Below, piece by piece: positions 8,812-18,156 of a stretch of 64,000 nucleotides of DNA. The stretch's first letter is position 1. Every line of letters begins with the position of its first letter. This DNA comes from Alloacidobacterium dinghuense (lineage in GTDB: Bacteria; Acidobacteriota; Terriglobia; Terriglobales; Acidobacteriaceae): NCBI RefSeq assembly GCF_014274465.1, contig NZ_CP060394.1, positions 496,001-560,000 of the forward strand. Direction: 5' to 3'. A program made the position numbers and the translations under genes. Under the pieces are notes generated by a model. The model saw nothing but the letters and a program-made list of their open reading frames with translations. It searched no databases and was not told the origin of the DNA.

Positions 8812-10368
8812 ATGCCCCCCATCCAAACTGAAACATCTGCAGCGGAGCTGGCCTCTGCACTGGAATCCTTTCTCGCGGAACACCCGCGCGCTGCGGTCCT
8901 GGAAGACGGGCGCGTGCTTTTCGAAATGCAGACTGCCCGCTACGCGCTTTCCGCCGAGCATGGACGCTGCGTGCTGCACCTCTGGTCAGAGGATCGCAAT
9001 CTGGTTCGCACTGTCATGAATCTGGATGCGCGCAAGAATGTGTTGCGCATCGAGACAAGGCGCTTTGGCCAGACCAAGCCGCAGACGCTTCAACTTGTGC
9101 CCGACCGCGACACGCGCACGCCAACCACGCGAGAAGCCACGCGCAAGAAGTTCCTGCGCATGCTGGAACGCGTGATGACGCGCGCTTTCCCCGATCTTGC
9201 GCTTGATAGTCTGGGCAACGCGACCGACCTGGAGCACAGTTTCGGTCCTGCCTATGCGCGCGGCGTCCTGGTGCGCGGCCCGATTGCGTGGGCGGTGATC
9301 GCCGTCAATGCAGAGGAGACACAGGCGACAGTCGATGGCGCATTGACGCTGGGCATTCTGTGGCTGGCCTATTGCCGTGAGCACAGCGGCGGCCGACGTG
9401 TTTTTGAAGGGCTGAAAGTCATTGTTCCCGCAGGCGCCGCAGCCGTCACGAGGGGACGCATGGCGTGGCTCAATCCATCGCTCGCGAAATGGGAGTTGTA
9501 TGAGCTGGACGAACGCTGCGAAACAGTCGAGTCCGCACAGATCGGCGATGAAGGAAATCTCGACATTCGACTGGTACACAGCTTCAGCCATGAACGCGCG
9601 CTGGAGCGGTCGCAGGCCACTGTGGATCGGCTGCTGGCATTACTGCCCGTAAGAATGAAGGCGCGGACAGAGATACGCCCGCTCAGTTCAACGGAGATCA
9701 GTTTCCGGCTGCACGGCCTTGAATTCGCGCGCATCCGGCATGGCCTGGTGGCTGGTTCTTTCGATCGTCAGGACACGATCACTTTCGGCGCAGGAGCCAA
9801 TGAAACTCCGCTCACGCATGAAACAGAAGATCTGTTCCGCGAGCTGATTCAGCGTGTCCATGACGGGCGCTTCGCCGGTGGAAGCGTGCGTAATCCGCTA
9901 TACCGGCTGCAGCCCGAGCGCTGGCTTGAGTCGGAACTGCGGCAAGGGCTGGCGGAGCTGGAACCGTCGATTCGAGAAGAGTTTGTGTACGTGCAGGTGC
10001 CGGCATTCGCGGGCGGCGATCGTGGCATGATCGATCTGCTGAGCGTGACCCGCTCCGGCCGGTTAATGGTGCTGGAATTGAAGGCAGATGAAGACTTGCA
10101 TCTGCCGCTGCAGGGACTAGATTACTGGCTGCGCGTGCGTCAGGTGCACGCAAAAGGCGAATTGCAGACGCATGGATATTTCAACGGCGTAGAGCTATCG
10201 CCGGAGCCACCATTGCTGATGCTTGTTGCGCCCGCGCTGCGTATTCACCCTGCAAACGAGACTGTGCTGCGGTATCTGAAGCCTGAAGTGGATTGGACGC
10301 TCATCGCGCTCGATGAGCACTGGCGGCAGCGCCGACGAGTTATTTTTCGGAAGAGAAGTGAGAGATAG
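8812..10368 (+). CDS. Uncharacterised protein with C-terminal PD-(D/E)XK-like core
   Basis: 518 residues, no signal peptide or membrane segment. The N-terminal 330 residues match nothing I recognise. The C-terminus (about 365-470) shows the order Glu in WLESELRQGL, Asp in GMIDLL, ELK in VLELKADED, then Q...YWLRV. This is the arrangement of the restriction-nuclease-like superfamily seen in NucS or RecB-type nucleases. A role in DNA repair or as a nuclease is therefore plausible but not proven. The gene stands alone between the DinB gene and convergent dusB. Confidence 0.6.
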   Translation: MPPIQTETSAAELASALESFLAEHPRAAVLEDGRVLFEMQTARYALSAEHGRCVLHLWSEDRNLVRTVMNLDARKNVLRIETRRFGQTKPQTLQLVPDRDTRTPTTREATRKKFLRMLERVMTRAFPDLALDSLGNATDLEHSFGPAYARGVLVRGPIAWAVIAVNAEETQATVDGALTLGILWLAYCREHSGGRRVFEGLKVIVPAGAAAVTRGRMAWLNPSLAKWELYELDERCETVESAQIGDEGNLDIRLVHSFSHERALERSQATVDRLLALLPVRMKARTEIRPLSSTEISFRLHGLEFARIRHGLVAGSFDRQDTITFGAGANETPLTHETEDLFRELIQRVHDGRFAGGSVRNPLYRLQPERWLESELRQGLAELEPSIREEFVYVQVPAFAGGDRGMIDLLSVTRSGRLMVLELKADEDLHLPLQGLDYWLRVRQVHAKGELQTHGYFNGVELSPEPPLLMLVAPALRIHPANETVLRYLKPEVDWTLIALDEHWRQRRRVIFRKRSER

Positions 10369-10374
10369 GTATCG

Positions 10375-11505
10375 CTAGCTTGCGATTGCGGCAGGCTCTT
10401 CCTCGATAGAAGCGAAGCGCGGTTCAAAGAATCGCTCTACCGCATCCAGAACAGCTGTGCCGGTCTTCGATTCGTAAATCGACTTCCGGAGCGCCGCGCC
10501 ACCAGGCACACCGTGCGTGAACCATGAAGCAAACTGCTTCATCTTGCCCTGCGCTTCCGGATTGCCCTCGTCGAGCAGCATCTGGAAGTAGGTGCGGATC
10601 ATGCGGTAACGGTCGAGATCGGTAGGTTCGTCGTAGCGTCCCGTTGCCGTGTACTGCGCAATCTGCCGGAAAATCCACGGATTGGCAGGCGCGGCGCGGC
10701 CGATCATCACCGCGTCGCAGTTCGTCTTTGCGACGAGGGCGCAGGCGTCTTCCGGAGTGCGCACGTCGCCATTGCCGATCACCGGGATGCTCACCGCATC
10801 TTTCACTTCGGCGATGTGGTGCCAGCGCGCCTGTCCCGAATAGCCCTGCTCGCGGGTGCGCGCATGCAGCGCGACCGCCTCCAGTCCGCACTCCTCAGCC
10901 AGCCTGGCAAGTGGCACGCAGATGATGTGGTTATCGTTCCAGCCGAGACGGAACTTAACGGTGAAGGGAATTGTCACTGCGGCGCGGACTTCCTCGAAGA
11001 TCTTCGCAATCAGCGGCAGGTCGCGCAGCAATCCGCTGCCGCCATTGCACGCAACCACGCGCTTGGCTGGGCAGCCGAGGTTCAGGTCGACCATGTCAAA
11101 GCCCGTCTGCTCGACAATGCGGGCAGCGTCAGCCAGCGTGGTTGGATTCGAACCGAAGAGCTGCGCGGAAATCGGATGCTCGTCTTCGTAGAAAGTCAGA
11201 TAGCGCTTACGCTTCGATTCGCGCATGCGCGACAGGCCATCCGCCGATGTGAACTCGGTCATAATGAGCCCGCACCCTGACTGCTGGTTGCTGATTTCTG
11301 TGTCGATCGAATCACCGCTGCCGGCCTCTGCTGAAAAGACGCTGGCATTGCGAATGAATCGACGAAAGACCGTGTCCGTGACTCCAGCCATGGGCGCGAG
11401 CACTGTCGCCGGGGCAACGGTCACGTTGCCGATTCGCACAGACGCAGGAACACGCACGCCTTCCGGCATGGCGTGTTCCTGCGGGTTGTCCCAGTGCTTC
11501 TTCAT
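10375..11505 (-). CDS. dusB: tRNA-dihydrouridine synthase (DusB type)
   Basis: 376 residues with the Dus TIM barrel: APMAGVTDTVFRR at the start of the flavin domain, MTEFTSADGL, QLFGSNP, DLNLGCPAKRVV with the active-site Cys, KFRLGWND, VALHARTREQGYSG and PVIGNGDVRTPEDA. It reduces specific D-loop uridines of tRNA using FMN and NADPH. The likely start may be one of the Met residues within the first 30 codons; the reading frame's first Met is used here. Transcribed away from the PD-(D/E)XK-like gene end and just downstream of rpmE, with a terminator between. Confidence 0.93.
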   Translation of the reverse strand: MKKHWDNPQEHAMPEGVRVPASVRIGNVTVAPATVLAPMAGVTDTVFRRFIRNASVFSAEAGSGDSIDTEISNQQSGCGLIMTEFTSADGLSRMRESKRKRYLTFYEDEHPISAQLFGSNPTTLADAARIVEQTGFDMVDLNLGCPAKRVVACNGGSGLLRDLPLIAKIFEEVRAAVTIPFTVKFRLGWNDNHIICVPLARLAEECGLEAVALHARTREQGYSGQARWHHIAEVKDAVSIPVIGNGDVRTPEDACALVAKTNCDAVMIGRAAPANPWIFRQIAQYTATGRYDEPTDLDRYRMIRTYFQMLLDEGNPEAQGKMKQFASWFTHGVPGGAALRKSIYESKTGTAVLDAVERFFEPRFASIEEEPAAIAS

Positions 11506-11534
11506 CGGACTCCGTTACCAGCCAACATAGCAAA

Positions 11535-11556
11535 GCCTCCGACGGGCGGAGGCTTT
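11535..11556 (-). terminator. Hairpin terminator after rpmE
   Basis: Seven-base stem GCCTCCG / CGGAGGC with loop ACGGG. On the minus strand it is followed by TTTG and on the plus strand by TTTT. It separates rpmE from dusB. Confidence 0.6.
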
Positions 11557-11580
11557 TGCTTCAGAAACCGAAGGCTCCGT

Positions 11581-11802
11581 TTATTTGGCAGCCGTCTCCG
11601 CCTTGGCGTACTTGCGGCGGAAGCGCTCGACGCGGCCTGCCGTATCGACCAGCTTCTGCTTGCCGGTGAAGAACGGATGGCAGGCGGAACAGATCTCTAC
11701 GTGAATATCGCCCTTGTGGGTCGAACGGGTCGCGAAGTTGTTGCCGCACGCGCAGACAACCCGGATTTCGTTATAGTTTGGATGAATACCCTGCTTTGGC
11801 AT
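11581..11802 (-). CDS. rpmE: 50S ribosomal protein L31
   Basis: 73 residues, typical length. It opens [10 protein letters not shown] and has the zinc-binding cysteines C18-C20 (CACG) and the later CSACHPFF, so this is the Cys-containing (C+) L31 form. It binds the 50S central protuberance and bridges to 30S. Followed by a hairpin terminator; the upstream neighbour is the hicBA pair. Confidence 0.96.
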   Translation of the reverse strand: MPKQGIHPNYNEIRVVCACGNNFATRSTHKGDIHVEICSACHPFFTGKQKLVDTAGRVERFRRKYAKAETAAK

Positions 11803-11886
11803 GACTCTATAAAACCTTTCCCTGCAATCCTTTTATTTTAAGCGGATTTCACTGGATTCGCAACGTTTTAGATGCTCATCAGGCCT

Positions 11887-12099
11887 CTAAAGATCCTCCG
11901 CTTTCAGACCGGTATGCTTAGCAATGCGAGTGAGCATCTTCGGTCCAATCTCTTCACCGTCATGGAAAGCCCAGATGTAGTTTGCGTAGCCTGGACGCGA
12001 TAGTTTGAGGTGAGATCCGACCTGCCCCACCTCTGCCCATCCAATCTTCTTCAGAGCCTTCAGAACGATCTTTGCGCGTGTACTTGGCCAGACACTCAA
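11887..12099 (-). CDS. hicA: HicA-type toxin
   Basis: 70 residues. It has the HicA double-stranded-RNA-binding-like fold with the catalytic His in GSHLKL (residue 30) and the end motif EIGPKMLTRIAKHTGL. HicA toxins cleave mRNA. It starts with TTG, overlapping the hicB stop by four bases, so the antitoxin is made first. The pair lies outside the island, in an otherwise housekeeping region. Confidence 0.88.
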   Translation of the reverse strand: MSVWPSTRAKIVLKALKKIGWAEVGQVGSHLKLSRPGYANYIWAFHDGEEIGPKMLTRIAKHTGLKAEDL

Positions 12100-12299
12100 G
12101 CGCAGGAAAACTCGACGCTGGATTTGAGGGATTCGCGCCCAGTTTCAAGCTTTTCGGCGAGGGCGCGCAGCGCGATTGCCTCCACAGCGGCGAGCGCCTC
12201 TTCCCTCGTCATTCCGTAAGCCATAGCGCCCGGAAGGTTCGTGATCTCTGCGATCCAACGGCCGTCCTCTTCCCGGTCGAATTCCACTTGAAATTGCAT
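12096..12299 (-). CDS. hicB: HicB-type antitoxin
   Basis: 67 residues. The N-terminal partial RNase H-like fold is clear (FQVEFDREEDGRWIAEI, NLPGAMAYGMTREEALA). It lacks a C-terminal DNA-binding extension, so it is the short HicB form and autoregulation through an operator is doubtful. It neutralises the HicA product encoded by the overlapping downstream gene. Confidence 0.88.
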   Translation of the reverse strand: MQFQVEFDREEDGRWIAEITNLPGAMAYGMTREEALAAVEAIALRALAEKLETGRESLKSSVEFSCA

Positions 12300-12413
12300 T
12301 CTGGTCCTTGAGGAAAGATTCGTTTCGCTGAACCAAGTGTATACGTCACGGGGATTTGGTTGCGAGGCAATTGTTGCTCGACAGAGGATGTGTGCTGTGG
12401 TTTAGTGGCGTGC

Positions 12414-13478
12414 ATGAAAAACATTGTGTTTTCCGCTGCTTTACTTGCCATAGTTTCCGCCGCAAGCGCCACAGCGCAAACGACAGCCGCCAACGCGCCT
12501 CAGGCAAATGCCAGCTATATCGACGCCCAGGGGACCGCGCATGTCTCCCGCATCGTGCCGGTTCCAAAGACCATCAGCCCGGAAGCGCAGAAGAGCCTTG
12601 CACGGCCTGATTCCGACGCCCCGGTAGCCGAGCCGCTGGCAGACCGTCGGTCAAAGACCGATGCATGGCAGGCCAAGGCAGGGGAGGCTTACCGCGAGGT
12701 GTATCCGGCGACGGTGAGCGCGGGCACAATCGGGGGCGTGCCTGTCCGCATCGTGACTCCTCCAATTGTGGGAACCGGCAAAGCAGACCGCGTTCTAGTG
12801 AACTTCCATGGTGGCGGATTTAACTCTGATTCGGGCTCGCTGACCGAGTCCATTCCAATCGCGAATCTCACCCAGACGAAAGTGATTTCGGTGCTCTACC
12901 GCCTCGCACCTGAGCATCCGTTTCCCGCTTCGGTTGAAGACACAATTGCCGTCTACAAAGAGCTGTTGAAGACCTACAAACCGCACAACATCGCGCTCTA
13001 CGGAACCTCGGCAGGAGCCATCCTGACCGCAGAGACGGCCGTAAAAATTAAGCAACTCGGGTTGCCGATGCCGGGCGCTCTAGGAATTTTCTCGGGTCTC
13101 GGCGATTTCAGCCTTGCAGGAGACTCGCAATCGATGTACGCGTTGCGCGGCCTTTCCGGCTATCTTTCACCACCCGTACTCGAAGGCGTTCACGATCCCG
13201 AGTATGTAGGCACGACAAATCCGAAGGATCCCGTGCTTTCTCCGCTCTATGCCGACTTGCGAGGAATGCCCCCGACGCTTTTTGTCACCAGCGGACGCGA
13301 TCTGTTGCTGAGCGGAACGACGATCCTGCATCGCGCATTCTTAAGAGCCGGCGTGGACGCGCACCTGGTCGTCTTCGAAGCGTTGCCGCATGCTTTCTGG
13401 AATGACGTCGATCTTCCCGAGTCACGCGAGGCCGACGAGGTCATGGCGCACTTTTTCGATACCCGCGTCGGGAAGTAG
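12414..13478 (+). CDS. Exported alpha/beta hydrolase of the HSL (family IV) esterase type
   Basis: 354 residues from the ATG that opens the signal peptide MKNIVFSAALLAIVSAASATA. The oxyanion motif HGGG is in NFHGGGFNSDSGS, the nucleophile is Ser199 in GTSAGA, Asp296 lies in SGRDLLLS and His326 in LPHAFW, so the catalytic triad is complete. It probably hydrolyses short acyl esters in the periplasm. An upstream in-frame start (12360) adds a Cys-rich tail that would hide the signal peptide and is not favoured. Confidence 0.9.
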   Translation: MKNIVFSAALLAIVSAASATAQTTAANAPQANASYIDAQGTAHVSRIVPVPKTISPEAQKSLARPDSDAPVAEPLADRRSKTDAWQAKAGEAYREVYPATVSAGTIGGVPVRIVTPPIVGTGKADRVLVNFHGGGFNSDSGSLTESIPIANLTQTKVISVLYRLAPEHPFPASVEDTIAVYKELLKTYKPHNIALYGTSAGAILTAETAVKIKQLGLPMPGALGIFSGLGDFSLAGDSQSMYALRGLSGYLSPPVLEGVHDPEYVGTTNPKDPVLSPLYADLRGMPPTLFVTSGRDLLLSGTTILHRAFLRAGVDAHLVVFEALPHAFWNDVDLPESREADEVMAHFFDTRVGK

Positions 13479-13660
13479 CGGTTTACTCTCGTCGTTCCGT
13501 CCGTCGCGGCAGAATCGCCGGAGGAGCCGCACCGGAGTCCTTCCATTCAACCTGGAGGGCTCCGGAGTGTTGCCGGATCTTTGGGATTACTTTGCACACA
13601 TCCAGCCCGGTTTTCCAAAGCCGGATCGCAGCCCCTCTGAGATATCCTTGGGAGAAGATC

Positions 13661-14413
13661 ATGAACGAAGTTTGTCCAAAGTGTGACGGCATGGGAATGC
13701 GCGTTTTCCGGCGTGCAGACGGCATCCAGGCTGCCGAGGTCTGCGATTGTGTGCACGAGCAGCGCGTTGGTCGCCTGCTGGCACGGGCCGCGATTCCTCG
13801 CCGCTACGAACACTGCATTTTGGAAAGTTTCGAGCTACCGAGGGAGACGCACGATTCGGTGCGCAACGCTCGCAGAACGGCCGAGAAATTTGTCACAGTG
13901 TACCCGGTGGATACCGATGGCAGAGGGCTACTTTTAACTGGGTCCATTGGAGTAGGAAAGACCCACCTGGCGGTAGCCATCCTGCAGGCGCTCATTCTTG
14001 AAAAAGGCGTACATGGCCTCTTCTGCGACTACCGTGAGTTACTCAAAGAGATTCAGAACTCCTACAACCCGCAGGTCGCGACCACCGAGTTGGAAATTCT
14101 CCGACCGGTGTTCGACGCCGAGATCTTGGTGATTGATGAGCTCGGCGCGGCCAAGCCAACCGACTGGGTATGGGACACCGTCGCCCACATTCTGAACACG
14201 CGCTACAACGACAAGCGGACGACAATTATCACCACAAACTATGCAGATCAGCCTCCTGGCGGTGGCGGCGGTACAAATCGCGCCATGCGCGAAGAGACAT
14301 TAGGCGATCGCATTGGCGAGCGCATGCGCTCCCGTTTGGCAGAAATGTGCGTTGTGGTGGAAATGAGCGGAAATGATTTTCGTCGTAGCGTGCGTCGGGC
14401 CAGTTTCGCGTAG
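13661..14413 (+). CDS. DnaC/IstB-like AAA+ ATPase
   Basis: 250 residues, starting at an ATG with GGAGAAG upstream. The N-terminus carries a small Cys cluster (CPKCDGMG then VCDC) resembling the zinc region of DnaC-like loaders. Walker A is GSIGVGKTH, Walker B is ILVIDELG, and a sensor segment TTIITTNYAD follows. The family loads replicative helicase or assists IstA-type transposases. No transposase gene is next to it, so a chromosomal helicase-loader role is preferred. A Gly-rich loop (GGGGG) after the sensor segment is unusual. Confidence 0.85.
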   Translation: MNEVCPKCDGMGMRVFRRADGIQAAEVCDCVHEQRVGRLLARAAIPRRYEHCILESFELPRETHDSVRNARRTAEKFVTVYPVDTDGRGLLLTGSIGVGKTHLAVAILQALILEKGVHGLFCDYRELLKEIQNSYNPQVATTELEILRPVFDAEILVIDELGAAKPTDWVWDTVAHILNTRYNDKRTTIITTNYADQPPGGGGGTNRAMREETLGDRIGERMRSRLAEMCVVVEMSGNDFRRSVRRASFA

Positions 14414-14785
14414 CGATTTCGCGAACCAGCTCTCGCGTCTAGACCGTGGCAGTCAACAACAAAAGCAGCGCAGCAGCAACCGTTGCCGCTTGATATACAT
14501 AGTCTGCGGCCTTCCTGCGCTGCGTCAGTTTGGGATGGGACGTGTTCGGCGTCTGCTCCATATCAGCCTCAACTCAACAAAATTACGAATGCGTTAGATG
14601 GTGTAGCTCGCTGTGTTTACGTTTCAACTAACCCGGCGGATGGACTTCCGCCTTCCAACTTAGACCCATTTTGCGCCCAATTGATGCGTTTTCTGTAAAA
14701 ACTTTTTGTCAAGGAAGTGTCGTTTTGGTTAAGGTTCGTTCAGGTCCCCAATGTGGATTGCGGTTGTGGATGTAGAATCGACCCG
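14414..14785. other. Intergenic stretch without a recognisable gene
   Basis: About 370 bp between the DnaC-like gene and the next membrane-anchored protein gene. Only short, compositionally unlikely reading frames are present, and I see no clear RNA structure. It should hold the promoter of the downstream gene. Confidence 0.5.
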
Positions 14786-15328
14786 ATGGCAGCCGATCAA
14801 CAGAAAGCACCCGAGTTTTTCGCTGGGCAGTCCACCGGAAAAGAGAGTCGTTCGTACCTTCCCTGGATCGTTGCGGGTGCCGTTGTGGTTCTCGGAATTG
14901 GCCTGCTCCTCGTCTTCGGTGGGAAAAAGACACCTCCAGTAAATCCCGGCGGAGCCGTGCTGGCGCAAGCTGATCCGTATGCGGCCAGTCTGCCAATTAC
15001 TGACCTTAAGATGAGTGAATCGAGCAATTTTGCCGGCGGCAAGGTGACATATGTAGACGGCCACATCGCCAACAACGGCAGCAAGACAGTCACCGATATC
15101 ACCGTGCAGATAGGTTTCCACGACTTCGGAAACCAGCTGGTGCAAAAAGAAACCATGCCGCTGAGTCTGATTCGCATGCGTGAGCCCTACGTGGATACGC
15201 AACCTGTCTCGGCCGCCCCGCTCAAACCAGGCGACGCACAGGATTTTCGCCTTGTCTTGGATCACATTGCGCAGGATTGGAACGGTCAGTACCCCGAAGT
15301 GCGTGTTATTCAGGTCGCTGGCAAGTAA
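14786..15328 (+). CDS. Membrane-anchored FxLYD/DUF2393-like protein
   Basis: 180 residues from the ATG (MAADQQKAPEFF). One transmembrane helix lies at about 27-46 (WIVAGAVVVLGIGLLLVF). The remainder is a beta-rich domain with KVTYVDGHIANNGSKTV, the pattern of FxLYD/DUF2393 domains that report on unfolded or incoming segments at the envelope. The exact function is unknown. The longer in-frame start at 14717 would add a Cys-rich tail before the helix and is disfavoured. Confidence 0.7.
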   Translation: MAADQQKAPEFFAGQSTGKESRSYLPWIVAGAVVVLGIGLLLVFGGKKTPPVNPGGAVLAQADPYAASLPITDLKMSESSNFAGGKVTYVDGHIANNGSKTVTDITVQIGFHDFGNQLVQKETMPLSLIRMREPYVDTQPVSAAPLKPGDAQDFRLVLDHIAQDWNGQYPEVRVIQVAGK

Positions 15329-15600
15329 GTTTTACTTCTCTCCCACCGCGCAATTTTTTCCCTTTTTAAAGCGAAAACTGCTCTCAGCGCCTCTGTGAAT
15401 GGCGGCCCTGAAGTGCTGCAAATCTTCATATCATCCCCGCACATTTCTTCCTAAGCTATTGATATTCAATGAACATATGGATTTTCTTCACTTGGCTTCG
15501 CGGGTTTGGCATGCCAACTGCACATACTCATGGCGTAACGGGACGCTGCGCAGCATCCGGAGTGTGTTCTAGTAGAGCAGTTTACGAAGGATACAAGACG

Positions 15601-16596
15601 ATGATGAGGAAAATGACTACAAAAAATCCCGATCTCCGAATGGTTGCAACACTTGTATTAGCGACCGCTTTGGGAATTCCAGCGCTGGCGCAATCCAATA
15701 CGTCAAATCAATCCCCCACCCCTCCCCCCACCCCCAACGCTCAGGTGCAGACGGGCACCTCGGCAAGCGGCACGTCGAACGGAATGAATCCGGGCGACAA
15801 CAGTACCTACGCGACAGGACAGCCGCTGCCGACCAAGTCGAATGAGGGCTTCTGGGGTCACATGAACCCGTTTGCCCGTAAGAAGTGGGTCAATCGGCAG
15901 TTGGATCCAGTCAAGGATCGCCTGAATGAACTTGATCAGCTGACCGCGAAGAACGCAAACGACATCAAGGATGTTGATTCGCGGGCACAAGCTGGCATCA
16001 AGCAGGCGCAGGGCACTGCGGATCAGGCAAGCCAGACGGCCCAAAGCGCCAACAGCACCGCAAACCAGGCTCAGACGCTCGCTCAGAACGCCAGCGATCA
16101 GACGGGCAAGCTGAACACTACGGTTTCCGGGCTCGACCAGTATTCGAAAGTCAGCGATACGGAGATTCATTTCCGTTCCGGCCAGACTGCCCTGAATGCA
16201 AAAGCAAAGGACGCACTCGATCAGATTGCGACCCAGCTGCAGGGACAGAAGGGCTACATCGTAGAGGTGGAAGGTTACTCGCGCACCCGCGGCCAGGCTG
16301 GAATTCAGAGTTCGCAGCACATGGCTGACGCGGTTGTCCGTTACCTCGTCACCGAGCATCAGATTCCGGTCTATCGCATTCACCAGGTTGCGATGGGCAA
16401 CGCCCAGATTCAAACAGCAGACGGCACTTCGACCACGGGAAGCGTGGTTCGGGTGTCGACAATGCAAAACAGTTTAGCGGCCTTGAACTCGACATCTTCG
16501 AATGCGGGTTCACCGATTGGTGCGACGCAGCAGTCTTCCGCGCAGCCCTCCCCTCAGGGTGCTGCGTCGCAACCAGCGGCTCAACCACATAACTAA
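15601..16596 (+). CDS. OmpA-family outer-membrane protein with alanine-rich coiled coil
   Basis: 331 residues. A signal peptide ends near IPALAQ (about 31). A Pro/Thr/Asn-rich linker follows, then a heptad region (about 95-175, AQAGIKQAQGTADQASQ and similar) resembling Lpp- or Pal-associated coiled coils. The C-terminal OmpA-like domain begins at TEIHFRSGQTALNAKAKD and should bind peptidoglycan. It is close to single-protein envelope tethers. The start ATG has GAAGGAT upstream; an earlier in-frame ATG (15469) gives a long non-signal extension. It ends at a strong terminator. Confidence 0.85.
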   Translation: MMRKMTTKNPDLRMVATLVLATALGIPALAQSNTSNQSPTPPPTPNAQVQTGTSASGTSNGMNPGDNSTYATGQPLPTKSNEGFWGHMNPFARKKWVNRQLDPVKDRLNELDQLTAKNANDIKDVDSRAQAGIKQAQGTADQASQTAQSANSTANQAQTLAQNASDQTGKLNTTVSGLDQYSKVSDTEIHFRSGQTALNAKAKDALDQIATQLQGQKGYIVEVEGYSRTRGQAGIQSSQHMADAVVRYLVTEHQIPVYRIHQVAMGNAQIQTADGTSTTGSVVRVSTMQNSLAALNSTSSNAGSPIGATQQSSAQPSPQGAASQPAAQPHN

Positions 16597-16645
16597 AAGA
16601 GGTCCGCAACCAAGCTCTCACACAACGAGAGAACCAAGGCAGATT

Positions 16646-16673
16646 GGCCCCTCCCCCGAGGGGCCCTTTTTTT
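16646..16673 (+). terminator. Rho-independent terminator of the OmpA-family gene
   Basis: Eight-base perfect stem GGCCCCTC / GAGGGGCC with a CCCC loop and a seven-T tail. Confidence 0.93.
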
Positions 16674-17306
16674 GCCTGTAGAATGATCCAGCTCCCGCCA
16701 GATTCACCACCGGATTTGACGAGTCCGTACCTCCATCATCTTCTGCGGATTGATCGATCATCCCCCAGTCAGTTCCTTATCTGACGGCTCAGTCAGCACT
16801 CTTTTTGCTTGAGCGGGGGCTTTCTACCGCGTGGCCACCGGATTAGCCCATCCCCAATCTCATCGATGTCAAGCCCCTCCGCTGGAAATTTTCGTCTAAC
16901 CCACTCATTTTAAAGAGGAAAAACCTGCCTTGATTTGGCATAAAATTATGCAGAATCCGATAAAATAGAAGTAGAGAAGCGAAAAGGTCAGGGCCCGTCC
17001 AAACGCGGGCCTTAACTTTTGTAGAATCAATATTTTGCATGCAACGCATGATTTTTCAATATTTTAGCGATTTAAGTGAGGAGAGGGCCGAGCATTTCCA
17101 AAGGCTTAGGTACTCTCCCTCACATAGCCGAGAGCCTCAGTCTCCAAAATTTAGGAACTAGGAGCGGGACCTAGCCAAGGGGTCTGAAATGTGTGCGAAA
17201 GCAATTTCTTGGAAACTAACCCACGCTTAAGCCATTGAAAATGGCGAATTTACGAAAACCAAGGGGGAGGGAAGCCGCTTCCTCTGGAACGGAAAAGCGG
17301 CTGGTC
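16674..17306. ncRNA. Gene-free stretch with candidate structured RNA
   Basis: Some 630 bp without a believable reading frame, but with several hairpins: GGCCCG 16992-16997 / CGGGCC 17006-17011 followed by a T-rich stretch; GTGAGGAGAG 17076-17085 pairing with CTCTCCCTCAC 17113-17123; CTAGG 17158-17162 / CCTAG 17170-17174; and AGCCGCTT 17273-17280 / AAGCGGCT 17295-17302. The unpaired parts are purine-rich and do not look coding. It could be a small RNA or a leader. It does not match the tmRNA, SRP or RNase P cores I know. Strand and limits are unknown. Confidence 0.35.
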
Positions 17307-18014
17307 CTACTGCTGAGGCGGAGTTGAGCCGGAGCTGGGAGGCGGTGTGGCAGCTGGCGTGGCCGCAGGCTTCTTCTTCTTCTTGGGAGCAGTCGTCTGG
17401 GCTGGGCCGTCGTTCACTACCGTGGTCTTCGGGGCGGCTGCAGGCGGAGCTGCGGCAGCCTTCTGAATGACCAGCTTCAGATTTTGCACTTCCGTTTCGT
17501 TGTTTTTTGAAGCGTTGAGAATCGCGTTCGCCAAATCGGCGCGCGCCGACTCAAGTTTGGAGAGCGCGTCCGAAACACTCGAAACTTCATTGGCAGGAGC
17601 AGCGAGCATGGCCGTTCCAGAGACGCGCAGCAGGACGTCGTAGAGAGCGTCGATATTGCGGTAGACCGGAAAAACAGCGGAAACCGATTCGGGATTTCCG
17701 TCAGCAGTTGCGAGCAGTCCGGGCAATGTGTTGTTCAGATCGCGCTGGATGGAGTCGACGTTCTGCTGGGTAGCAGAACGCACTTCGCCGGGAGCTTTCC
17801 AGCGGGAAATGTTCAGCGCAACAATTGCCTGACTGACTTGGCTCAGCGCCGGATGCAACACATCAGAAGCCTTCGGCGATGCCTGCGCGGGCTGGCTCGG
17901 CAATGGTGCGCTGGTTACGCCCATCTGGCAAAAAGACACCGGGGCCAACAGGGTGAGAGCGAACGATAGGGCGCCTTGCCAACGCCTTGCAGAACTCAAT
18001 TGCATGAAGGGCAT
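17307..18014 (-). CDS. Secreted alanine/proline-rich protein of unknown function
   Basis: 235 residues. The signal peptide core is ALSFALTLLAPVSFC near residues 15-30, with a Cys that might make it a lipoprotein (not a strict lipobox). The middle (60-190) is helical and regular, ending in NNETEVQNLKLVIQKA. The tail is low-complexity (KKKKK, then Pro/Thr/Ser/Gln repeats). I do not recognise a family. It lies divergent to the tRNA-Ala gene and just outside the island. Confidence 0.65.
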   Translation of the reverse strand: MPFMQLSSARRWQGALSFALTLLAPVSFCQMGVTSAPLPSQPAQASPKASDVLHPALSQVSQAIVALNISRWKAPGEVRSATQQNVDSIQRDLNNTLPGLLATADGNPESVSAVFPVYRNIDALYDVLLRVSGTAMLAAPANEVSSVSDALSKLESARADLANAILNASKNNETEVQNLKLVIQKAAAAPPAAAPKTTVVNDGPAQTTAPKKKKKPAATPAATPPPSSGSTPPQQ

Positions 18015-18156
18015 ATGAAAGTCCCGATGCCCAATTATGTCAAAATGGTTGCTGTCAGTTGGAAGAAAACATTCATCCTTGAAAAGCTTGTTTTTCCTTG
18101 AGGCGGTTTGACGAAACGTCGTCTGTCACAGAAAATAGAAAAAGGTTTCCGAAAGT

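Noticed and set aside
16843-17049. 68-residue frame in the gene-free stretch
   Set aside because: No ribosome site, no signal or domain, and it overlaps the hairpins; composition is not that of neighbouring genes.
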